Part shown: in pieces, positions 1 through 6,955 of the stretch
Layout of the letters: each line of letters opens with the position of its first letter
Numbering within the stretch: position 1 is the first letter of the stretch
Position numbers and translations under genes: made by a program
Notes under the pieces: model-generated
The model's database searches: none
Told to the model about the DNA's origin: nothing
The model's input: the letters and a program-made list of their open reading frames with translations, nothing else
Source: Clostridia bacterium
GTDB taxonomy: Bacteria > Bacillota > Clostridia > Oscillospirales > CAG-272
Reading direction: 5' to 3'
Assembly: GCA_017612655.1 (NCBI GenBank)
Contig: JAGAFM010000021.1
Span: 1 to 23,451, forward strand
Length of the DNA stretch: 23,451 bases

Positions 1-42
1 GAACAGCGTCAGGACCTCAAAGCGCATATGCTGACTTCCCAT
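1..42 (-). CDS. trmD: tRNA (guanine-37-N1)-methyltransferase TrmD, 5' end only
   Basis: Only the first 14 codons are in the window; the gene continues past base 1. The reading frame gives MGSQHMRFEVLTLF, and MRFEVLTLFP is the typical N-terminus of TrmD, which methylates G37 of tRNAs from SAM. The ATG at 42 shares its A with the TGA stop of rimM (TGATG), so the two genes are translationally coupled. A GGAGGA ribosome binding site inside the rimM 3' end supports this ATG. An in-frame ATG at 27, five codons on, is the position most family members start from and is an alternative. The rimM-trmD order is the classic one, which strengthens a call made on very little sequence. Confidence 0.82.
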   Translation of the reverse strand, partial: MGSQHMRFEVLTLF

Positions 43-581
43 CAGGCGTTTCCTCCAAAAGACGCTTCCCGGAACATTCCGGGGATCGGTGCGATCGAGA
101 GGCCGAGATCCGGGTCGGTGCAGCGGAGAAATTCCTTGACAGCCGGAACCAGCACGGTACGCCCGTCCTCACACCGGATTTCCCAAATCGGCCCAGCAGG
201 GTAGTCAAGCACATCCGAAAGAATCCCCAGCTGCTCCCCTGTCTCCGCATCGAAGACCGGTTCCCCGATCAGATCGGCGAGAAAGTGAGTTCCTTCCGGC
301 AGGGGAAGATCTTCCCGCTTCGCATACAGAATCTGACCTTTCAGGGAGGCTGCCGCCTCGGGGGATTCCCATCCATCCGCATGAAGCAGGAGAAATCTTC
401 CGTGCATGCGCACCCTGGAGATGGTGATAGGCTTGTCTCCTTCTGGGGAAAGATACAAAGTGGAGAGGGACCGGATGGTATCCTCCGAGTCGCACCACAT
501 CTCGATTTTCAGATCCCCGAGCACGCCATGGGTATTGCAGACGCGTGCAATCTCCAGGCAGGGCTTCTTCGGCTTGTTCAT
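42..581 (-). CDS. rimM: Ribosome maturation factor RimM
   Basis: RimM binds ribosomal protein S19 and helps mature the 30S subunit head. The protein of about 179 residues opens with CLEIARVCNTHGVLGDLKI, the RimM N-terminal beta-barrel signature (a variant of the usual G-x-HGxxGExKV). It ends with a PRC-barrel-like domain containing PAGPIWEI and VLVPAVKEFL. Length is normal for the family. There are two start candidates: ATG 590 (MPFMNK) has its GAGGTG ribosome binding site only 3 bases away, while ATG 581 (MNKPKK) sits about 12 bases from it. I prefer 581, but 590 is possible. Downstream it overlaps trmD by one base. Upstream an ECF transporter gene ends about 46-55 bases away. The usual rpsP and KH-domain genes are not the upstream neighbours here. 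Confidence 0.93.
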   Translation of the reverse strand: MNKPKKPCLEIARVCNTHGVLGDLKIEMWCDSEDTIRSLSTLYLSPEGDKPITISRVRMHGRFLLLHADGWESPEAAASLKGQILYAKREDLPLPEGTHFLADLIGEPVFDAETGEQLGILSDVLDYPAGPIWEIRCEDGRTVLVPAVKEFLRCTDPDLGLSIAPIPGMFREASFGGNA

Positions 582-636
582 GAACGGCATTCACCTCGCT
601 TCTCTGGAAAAACGGTCGGAGAATGGAAGGATCTCT

Positions 637-1278
637 TTACTCCGTCCGTTCCGTGTCCATTTTCGCTGCAATCGCGATCAGACGCTCGATCACGGGGCAG
701 AGAAGGATGACTACGGCCAATTCCACGAGGAAATTGGCTCCCACCAGGCCGAGAATCATAAAACTGCCTGCGTCCTCATATCCGGCACCTGCTGCCCATT
801 CGCGAATCGTCGGCATGAAGAAGATCCAGCAGCCGAGCAAAAAGATGCCCGTGTTGACAATCGGAGAGAAGATGGCGGCGAGAGAAACCGCAAAATCCGT
901 GCGCCAGACTTCTTTCCCCTTTGCTTCCAGGACAAAATGAATGCGGAATCGCCGAAAAATCCGATAGATAATCGCCGAGACGAGACCCGCCAGCGTGCCC
1001 TTCAGCAGGACAGTCAGCACGGTGCCAAGCGGATTAATGACGAGAAACGCCTGGGAATCATTGATCAGCACAACTACGCTGAAGACCAGTCCTAGAAACG
1101 CACCGGAAAGCGGGCCGCAGAGAGCGCCCCCCACGATAATCGGGACCAGGGCAAGCGTGATGGAAAACGGGCCGAAATGTATTTGTCCCGAGAAAAGCTG
1201 AAGAATCACCACGATTCCGGCAAGAATCCCGGTCAAAGCCAACTTCTTCAAACGGTCTGACGAATTATGGATTGCCAT
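637..1278 (-). CDS. ECF transporter S component (substrate-binding membrane subunit)
   Basis: A 213-residue hydrophobic protein with about five to six membrane segments. It resembles the S components of energy-coupling-factor vitamin importers (ECF_trnsprt family): a short cytoplasmic N-terminus, then GILAGIVVILQLFSG, then ALVPIIVGGALCGPLSGAFLG, the typical xPxxxGxxxxGPxxGxxxG stretch. It would bind a vitamin-like substrate and dock to a shared EcfA/EcfA'/EcfT module, which is not encoded here. The start is ATG 1278, preceded by GGAGGACAACGT. An upstream in-frame start adds seven residues but has no ribosome binding site. The 68 bases between the HAD gene and this one are too short for a vitamin riboswitch and I see none, so the substrate cannot be told from the sequence. 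Confidence 0.82.
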   Translation of the reverse strand: MAIHNSSDRLKKLALTGILAGIVVILQLFSGQIHFGPFSITLALVPIIVGGALCGPLSGAFLGLVFSVVVLINDSQAFLVINPLGTVLTVLLKGTLAGLVSAIIYRIFRRFRIHFVLEAKGKEVWRTDFAVSLAAIFSPIVNTGIFLLGCWIFFMPTIREWAAGAGYEDAGSFMILGLVGANFLVELAVVILLCPVIERLIAIAAKMDTERTE

Positions 1279-1346
1279 ACGTTGTCCTCCTGACAGCAAA
1301 TCGCTGAATGTGTCCGAAACTGCTTTGTTTAGGCTATCGGAATCTC

Positions 1347-2225
1347 TCAGTCCGTTCCTCGGATGTTATCCTGATGGAATGCTTCGAGGGCTTCCGCAGC
1401 CGCGGTCTTATCGATAATGGTACGGAGAAGGAGATCCAGTTCGGATCCCTCCGTGTAATCGGCGGGAGCGTAGTACCGGATCCGTCCGTCTGTGAGCATC
1501 TGACGGACCTTCCCCTTGTCCCGAACGATCGGGTCATATACGCCGATGGAGTGCCCTCCGTTGACGTTGACCAGCTTCATGCAGGGGATATCCGTTGAAC
1601 TGTCTCCGACATAAACCATGTTCCGGAAGGGAACCCGGAGTTTCTCGGGCGGGAAATAGTCGTTGACCCGCTCGTCGTTGATGTCAAGCACGCCTTTTTC
1701 TATTCGGAACAGGCACTGTGTTTTGTTGGTGTAGTTGATGACCTGGGCAGGCCATTTCGCCACGCCCCTGTCGTTGAAGAAGAAAGAGCTGGCGTAGATG
1801 TAGGCAAATTCTCCACGCCTTGCAATGGAGGTCCCCTCAATCATTTCCTTCAGTCCCGAGGAAATGATGTAGTGCTCTACGGTGACGCCCTTCTCCTTCC
1901 CGTAGGAACGGATTCGGGAGAACCAGTCCTCTACGCCTGGGTAGAGACGGACGCGTGCACCGTAATCCATGAGTGCCTTGCGGGTAAGAACGAGGTTTCC
2001 TTCCGCCTCCCGCATCATTTTGTACATGTAGGCGAGATTCCGGTCCATGTGGTGTTCCTTTGCAAAGGCACCGGATTCTGCCCAGAACTGTTCCACATCG
2101 TATCCGACAGACTGAATGTATCCCTGCGCCTGCATGTTGTCTGGGGAGAGGGTCTTGTCAAAATCGTAGCATACGGCGAGAACGGGACGGGAGTTTTCCC
2201 GGGAGCGGGGATCGGTATCATGCAT
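1347..2225 (-). CDS. HAD-superfamily hydrolase (phosphatase-like)
   Basis: A 292-residue haloacid-dehalogenase fold protein, most likely a cytoplasmic phosphatase. All four HAD motifs are visible: motif I is YDFDKTL with nucleophile Asp21 and acid/base Asp23; motif II is IISSG near residues 120-124; a motif III lysine candidate is K168 in NYTNKTQ; motif IV is GDSSTDIPCM with D208 and D212. The helical insert after motif I (about residues 30-100) suggests a C1-type cap like phosphoserine phosphatase. The substrate is unknown. The start is ATG 2225 with GGAGGA 8 bases upstream. The start overlaps the stop of the upstream GH106-like gene by 8 bases (ATGCATGA), so the two are co-translated. It is followed by the ECF S-component gene. 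Confidence 0.88.
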   Translation of the reverse strand: MHDTDPRSRENSRPVLAVCYDFDKTLSPDNMQAQGYIQSVGYDVEQFWAESGAFAKEHHMDRNLAYMYKMMREAEGNLVLTRKALMDYGARVRLYPGVEDWFSRIRSYGKEKGVTVEHYIISSGLKEMIEGTSIARRGEFAYIYASSFFFNDRGVAKWPAQVINYTNKTQCLFRIEKGVLDINDERVNDYFPPEKLRVPFRNMVYVGDSSTDIPCMKLVNVNGGHSIGVYDPIVRDKGKVRQMLTDGRIRYYAPADYTEGSELDLLLRTIIDKTAAAEALEAFHQDNIRGTD

Positions 2226-4644
2226 GGTCGGAATCCTCCTCTCTGGCCGGTCGGGCGGTTTGGAACAGATGCCTTTTTGCGCTGTGAGCCGGGCGATCTG
2301 TCTCGGTTTTTTCGTAGAATTCACGGAGATCGCCAAAGTCCTCGAACCGACGGACGGTCTCTTTCGAAAGAGACTCGGGCGAGGCGGGAGAGCAGACGAG
2401 AAAAGAGGAACGTCCCGCAGGAATGTTCCCGGAGAAGGAGGTGTAGGGAGTTGACCCGACCGTTTCGTGCCGAACGGATAGCCTTTGAATCTTCCCGGTA
2501 TGCGGGTTCCATTCTTCCACGGTCCAGTTTCCGGAAACCAGGCAGGCGCCTGTCCAGTCCTTCACTGTCGTATTGGAAATGTAGAAGAGCTGCGCAGAGC
2601 CGATCTGTCTTCTCGTATAGTTGAAAACCCCCTTGGAAGGGATCCCGTCTGCAGCGGCCCCGATGTTTCGGAAGGACGGATAATTCAGGGAGAGAAGGCC
2701 GGAACGTAGAATCCGGGGACGGTGCTGAAAAATGATCTCAACCGGGATGTCGAACTGCCAGAGGGTCTCGTTGAGTCGGGCCGCCTCGACCATCTGAGTT
2801 CCGTCCAGTTCTGTCATGGAGGAGCGCAGATAGACCGCCATGCCCCCCGCTTCGTTCGTGTGCATCTCGTAGTCGGAGACGTAGTTGACTTCCCCGTTTT
2901 TGACTCCGAAAAGGCGGTACAGTATTTCTTCCGCTTCCTGCTGAGCCTCAGGGGTATGGTCTGAGACCCGGAACGGGATTCGGGATGTGGCTATGATCTT
3001 TCCCCCCGCGCGGTAAAACTCGTCCACTTTTCTCAGAACGGAGAGAGAGGTCAGCTTCATGGCGGGAAGAATCAGAACACGGTAGTGGGACTCGTTTTCT
3101 CCGCTTCCGACGGTGAGGACTCCTCCCTCCGAAGAATGGCTCTCAGATAGAGCATCCGGGTGAATCAGAACGGCGTCTCGTCCGCAATAATTGAGCAGGG
3201 AGCTGAGGTTTGAGATGTAATCCGCAAAAGGAAGGGTCGGAGCATAGGGGGAATCTTCCCGCGATTCGTAAAATCGCACGCCGGCGTGAAGGGATTCGAC
3301 AGGGGAAAGAACGGCGACGTCGCAGACCGGTTTTCCGGAACGGAGCAGAGACTGACACCGTGCGGTAAACTCCGTGAAAGAAGGAATGCGGGAGACAATC
3401 TCCGTCTCTTCTTTGGAAAGAGTTCCGGGGCGAACGGTTTTTTGAATGCCCGGAATCACGGGAAGGAGAACGTTTGCGCCTCTGACCAGGGCATTCATTG
3501 CATCCCGAAACAGGATGGAGGAATCCATGCAGAAATAGGAGTCGAACAACCTGGCGGCAACCCGGTCGCGATTCCAGTTCACGGCGGAGGAGGCGGCGGG
3601 CTTGATTCCGTTGATTCCGTACAGATAGGCCCGGTCCATGAGTGCTGAGGGGATGTCAAAAGGTTTGAGTGCAAGAAGGGCGTCGCCGTACAGATGGGAA
3701 GAGGCTGCGGCTTTACCTTCGAACAGGGAACCGCAGGACGGAATTCCGTACTTCCGGGCAAAATTCCGAAAGGCAACCGGCAGTCCGTCGGCGAACATCT
3801 TCGCACGGCATTTTTGAAAGAGCGACGTATAGTAATCGGTTTCCTCCCCGATATTGAGAAACAGGGCAGGGTAAAACGGAGCGGGGTCAAAACCGAACAT
3901 TTCGAAAAAGATCTCGTTGAAACGGTAACTCCATGTTCTGCGGTTGGGTGCAGCGTATCGAATTCCGTCCACGCAGAGCAGGGAAACAGCGCGGTCGCCT
4001 CCCGAGCCGTGTCCGAACAGCTCCGGGCCGTAAACCGTTTCGAACAGTTTCCCGCATGCTTCCGGGTCCAGCGGATCCACACGATCCGTTCCGGGAACCG
4101 GAACACAGGAGAACTGAAGGATGTTCCAGTTGCCGTCAGGCGTGTCCCACACGACGGTGTCACCCGTCAGTTCTTCCCTGAGATCGACGCAGGTACCCCA
4201 GTCGAGATCATATCCGACCACGGAGAGCGTGATTCCGGAAGGATCCAGCCTCTTTCGGTTTAACTCTCCTCCTATGCACTGGTACTCGCGCATGACGAGC
4301 ATCTTTTCGGCGCATTCCGGATGCTCTTTCACGAATGCGCCGGTCAGAGACGGAGAAGGATCCCCGGGATCCGTGAAGCAGAGATAGGAGAGACCGGAGA
4401 GGCGACAGGCGGAAATGATTCTGGAGAAGGGAGCCCCTCTCAGGATGGTGGTTCCGTCTTCTGCTTTTCCGGGGAGAATCCCCACCGAGCCGAATCCGGC
4501 TTTTCGCAGACTGGAAAACAGGGCGGATTGTTCTTCCGGAAGACGGGGAAACGATTCCTCCTGCAAGAGAACGGCGGGACGGGATTCCTTGTCCGGTGAA
4601 GCAAAAGCGTGGCGCAACTGCTGCAGGTTTTCCGCCCTTGACAT
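2218..4644 (-). CDS. Divergent GH106-like (alpha-L-rhamnosidase-family-like) protein
   Basis: An 808-residue protein without signal peptide or membrane segment, so probably cytoplasmic. The overall layout recalls GH106-type enzymes. Near residues 172-210 it has GNWNILQFSC and RVDPLDPEACGKLFETVYG, matching the G-x-W and VDxLxxEA region. Near 225-260 it has VDGIRYAAPN and FFEMFGFDPAPFYPAL, matching the DSxEV...RRGYDxxPYLPAL region. Near 520-550 it has VLILPAMKLTSLSVL and VDEFYRAGGKIIA, the Rossmann-like segment of such proteins. The acidic residue usual in DSxE reads R229 here, so catalysis in the known way is doubtful. The family call is from remembered sequence pattern and is moderate; a hypothetical protein of GH-like architecture is the safe reading. 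The start is ATG 4644 after AAGGAAGG; the frame stays open upstream but over promoter DNA. Confidence 0.6.
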   Translation of the reverse strand: MSRAENLQQLRHAFASPDKESRPAVLLQEESFPRLPEEQSALFSSLRKAGFGSVGILPGKAEDGTTILRGAPFSRIISACRLSGLSYLCFTDPGDPSPSLTGAFVKEHPECAEKMLVMREYQCIGGELNRKRLDPSGITLSVVGYDLDWGTCVDLREELTGDTVVWDTPDGNWNILQFSCVPVPGTDRVDPLDPEACGKLFETVYGPELFGHGSGGDRAVSLLCVDGIRYAAPNRRTWSYRFNEIFFEMFGFDPAPFYPALFLNIGEETDYYTSLFQKCRAKMFADGLPVAFRNFARKYGIPSCGSLFEGKAAASSHLYGDALLALKPFDIPSALMDRAYLYGINGIKPAASSAVNWNRDRVAARLFDSYFCMDSSILFRDAMNALVRGANVLLPVIPGIQKTVRPGTLSKEETEIVSRIPSFTEFTARCQSLLRSGKPVCDVAVLSPVESLHAGVRFYESREDSPYAPTLPFADYISNLSSLLNYCGRDAVLIHPDALSESHSSEGGVLTVGSGENESHYRVLILPAMKLTSLSVLRKVDEFYRAGGKIIATSRIPFRVSDHTPEAQQEAEEILYRLFGVKNGEVNYVSDYEMHTNEAGGMAVYLRSSMTELDGTQMVEAARLNETLWQFDIPVEIIFQHRPRILRSGLLSLNYPSFRNIGAAADGIPSKGVFNYTRRQIGSAQLFYISNTTVKDWTGACLVSGNWTVEEWNPHTGKIQRLSVRHETVGSTPYTSFSGNIPAGRSSFLVCSPASPESLSKETVRRFEDFGDLREFYEKTETDRPAHSAKRHLFQTARPAREEDSDHA

Positions 4645-4683
4645 GCCGAATCCCTTCCTTTCTTTATGACAACAACCCATTTT

Positions 4684-4712
4684 ATTATACCCTTTTTCAG
4701 GCTTTTTTTCAA
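4684..4712 (-). promoter_or_regulatory. Sigma-A promoter of the GH106-like / HAD / ECF / rimM / trmD run
   Basis: On the minus strand a TTGAAA -35 box (4712-4707) and a perfect TATAAT -10 box (4689-4684) are separated by exactly 17 bases. Transcription would start near 4677 and give a leader of roughly 30 bases before the ATG at 4644. No other good minus-strand promoter is evident between here and trmD, so rimM and trmD may depend on it. Confidence 0.8.
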
Positions 4713-4780
4713 TGCTTTTTTGCAATTCACAAAAAATTTCGAGCTTTTTTACGTTTTCTATTTTCTTTTCGGCCCAATTT

Positions 4781-4789
4781 TGATATAAT
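4781..4789 (+). promoter_or_regulatory. Extended -10 promoter of the topoisomerase operon
   Basis: TGATATAAT gives a TGn extended -10 followed by a perfect TATAAT (4784-4789). The expected -35 position (about 4761-4766, TTTTCT) is poor, which is usual when an extended -10 is present. The predicted start near 4796 leaves a leader of about 120 bases before the ATG at 4917. It lies back to back with the minus-strand promoter, about 70 bases apart in an AT-rich stretch. Confidence 0.65.
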
Positions 4790-4916
4790 AAAATGGAATA
4801 TACTTGGAAAAACGGGGGAGTCGTTCCCCCGAACAATCGGATTCCGATGCGTTCCGCATGCCCCCGTTTCGGAAGCAGCGCGGAACTGGAAAACGACGAA
4901 AGGAAACAGAGACTGA

Positions 4917-6920
4917 ATGGCTAAAAAACCGGAAGAATCTCCCGCATACAACAACCAGAGCATCGTCGCGCTGAAGGGAGCGGACCGCGTTCGAAAACGT
5001 CCCGCCGTGATTTTCGGATCGGATGGACTAGAGGGCTGCGAACACTCCTTTTTCGAGATCCTGTCCAACTCAGTGGACGAGGCGCGCGAGGGATACGGAA
5101 ACGAGATCATCATTACAGCGTTTGCGGATCACTCCTACGAGATAGAGGACTTCGGCAGGGGGGTCCCTCTGGATTACAACGAGGCGGAAGGACGCTACAA
5201 CTGGGAACTCGTCTACTGCGAGCTGTACGCCGGGGGAAAATACGACAACAACTCTGGAAACGCAGCCTATGAGTACTCCCTTGGACTGAACGGGCTTGGT
5301 GCCTGCGCGACACAGTATTCCTCGGAATACATGACCGTTACATCCTATAATTCCGGAAACCGGTATGAAATCAGGTTTGAAAAAGGGGAACCGATCACAG
5401 ACCTGATGATCGAACCCCTTTCCAAAAAAGATCAGGGCCGAACGGGAACCGTTGTCCGCTGGAGGCCGGATCTGGAGGTCTTTACCGACATTGCGGTTCC
5501 GATGGAAAACATCGCCTCCACCCTGCGCAAGCAGTCTATCGTCAATGCAGGGATCAGGTTCCGTTTCCGCGCGGAACAGGAGGACGGCTCCTTTGAGGAA
5601 ACGGTTTTCGAGTACGAAAACGGCATTTCGGACTACGTCCGGGAACTGGCGGGCGGAACCGAATTCACCCCGCCTCAGCTCTGGAAACTGGAAACTTCCG
5701 GACGGGACCGGGACGACAAGGATGATTACCGTCTCCGGGCGGAAGTGGCTTTCTGCTTCTCCGGAACGGTGAATGTTCTGGAATACTATCATAATTCCAG
5801 CTTTCTGGAGCACGGCGGGTCTCCGGACAAAGCGGTCCGCGCCGCATTCGCCTATGCGGTGGACAAGTACCTCCGAGCGAACGGAAAGTACAACAAAAAC
5901 GAATCCAAAATTCTATTCAATGATATTGAGGACTGCCTGATTCTGGTCATCAGCAGTTTCTCCACGCAGACATCCTATGCGAATCAGACGAAAAAGGCCA
6001 TCACAAACACCTTCATCACGGAAGCGCTGACGGCTTTTCTCAAGACCCAGCTTGAAATCTATCTGACCGAGAACCCGATCGATGCCGACAAGATCTGTGG
6101 ACAGATTCTGATCAACAAACGGTCCCGCGAAACCGCGGAAAACACCAGGCTGAACCTGAAGAAAAAGCTGGGCGTCAGCATGGATCTGACCAACCGGATC
6201 GAGAAGTTCGTGAACTGCCGGACGAAGGATCCGGACAAGAGAGAGCTGTACATCGTGGAAGGCGATTCTGCTCTGACGTCCTGCAAACTCGGCCGCGCGG
6301 CCGAATTTCAGGCCATCATCCCAGTCCGGGGCAAGACGCTGAACTGCCTGAAATGCTCCTATGACCGGATCTTCAAAAGTGACATCATCTGCGACCTGAT
6401 TCGAGTGATCGGATGCGGGGTGGAGATCAAGACCAAGGCAAAAGGAGACATGGTTCCGTTTGACGCGGACGCGCTTCGCTGGTCGAAGATCATCATCTGC
6501 ACCGATGCGGATGAGGACGGTTTTCAGATTCGGACGCTGATTCTCACGATGTTCTACCGCCTGCTCCCCTCACTCATCCGGATGGGGAAAGTATATATTG
6601 CGGAGTCTCCTCTTTACGAGATTACCTGCAGGGATAAGATCTATTTTGCCTATGACGAACCGGAGAAAGCCAAAATCCTGTCGAAACTGGGCAATGCGAA
6701 GTACACGCTTCAGCGTTCCAAGGGCCTCGGTGAAAACGAACCCGAAATGATGTGGCAGACCACTATGAATCCTGCGACCCGCCGCCTGATCCGCATCACC
6801 CCGGCCGGCGAAGCAGAGACGATGCGAATGTTTGAAACGCTCCTCGGTGAGGATCTTCCGGCCAGAAAGGAATTCATCGCAACGCATGCCGCGCTTTATG
6901 CAGCGGAAGCGGATGTCTGA
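4917..6920 (+). CDS. Divergent type IIA DNA topoisomerase, ATPase/TOPRIM (ParE/GyrB-like) subunit
   Basis: A 667-residue homologue of GyrB/ParE that binds and hydrolyses ATP and carries the TOPRIM metal site for DNA cleavage. GHKL ATPase: catalytic-type Glu47 and Asn51 in FEILSNSVDEA, D78 in EDFGRGVP, and GLNGLG (123-128) where gyrase has GLHGVG. The transducer QTK loop is at 357-359. TOPRIM: E448 in YIVEGDSA and TDADEDG with D530, D532 and D534. QRSKGLGE (599-606) matches the usual QRYKGLGE. All catalytic residues are present. Divergent points are DNGRG to DFGRG, EGDSAGG to EGDSALT, and DGxHIR to DGFQIR. It is paired with the next gene. I take it as a topoisomerase IV-like or third type IIA enzyme, with standard gyrAB expected elsewhere. 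The ribosome binding site AAAGGAAA is rather far (about 12 bases). Confidence 0.9.
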   Translation: MAKKPEESPAYNNQSIVALKGADRVRKRPAVIFGSDGLEGCEHSFFEILSNSVDEAREGYGNEIIITAFADHSYEIEDFGRGVPLDYNEAEGRYNWELVYCELYAGGKYDNNSGNAAYEYSLGLNGLGACATQYSSEYMTVTSYNSGNRYEIRFEKGEPITDLMIEPLSKKDQGRTGTVVRWRPDLEVFTDIAVPMENIASTLRKQSIVNAGIRFRFRAEQEDGSFEETVFEYENGISDYVRELAGGTEFTPPQLWKLETSGRDRDDKDDYRLRAEVAFCFSGTVNVLEYYHNSSFLEHGGSPDKAVRAAFAYAVDKYLRANGKYNKNESKILFNDIEDCLILVISSFSTQTSYANQTKKAITNTFITEALTAFLKTQLEIYLTENPIDADKICGQILINKRSRETAENTRLNLKKKLGVSMDLTNRIEKFVNCRTKDPDKRELYIVEGDSALTSCKLGRAAEFQAIIPVRGKTLNCLKCSYDRIFKSDIICDLIRVIGCGVEIKTKAKGDMVPFDADALRWSKIIICTDADEDGFQIRTLILTMFYRLLPSLIRMGKVYIAESPLYEITCRDKIYFAYDEPEKAKILSKLGNAKYTLQRSKGLGENEPEMMWQTTMNPATRRLIRITPAGEAETMRMFETLLGEDLPARKEFIATHAALYAAEADV

Positions 6921-6955
6921 TTCCTCTGAACGTTTTTTCTGACAAGGAATTGAGT

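Noticed and set aside
406..1095. Plus-strand open frame over rimM and the ECF gene
   Set aside because: It crosses two real minus-strand genes and their gap, with no recognisable motif or ribosome binding site.
1279..1346. Vitamin riboswitch before the ECF S component
   Set aside because: The gap is 68 bases, contains the ribosome binding site and shows no known aptamer motif.
4645..4836. 64-residue N-terminal extension of the GH106-like protein
   Set aside because: The frame is open but lies over the promoter boxes and A/T-rich non-coding DNA; the ATG at 4644 has a good ribosome binding site.
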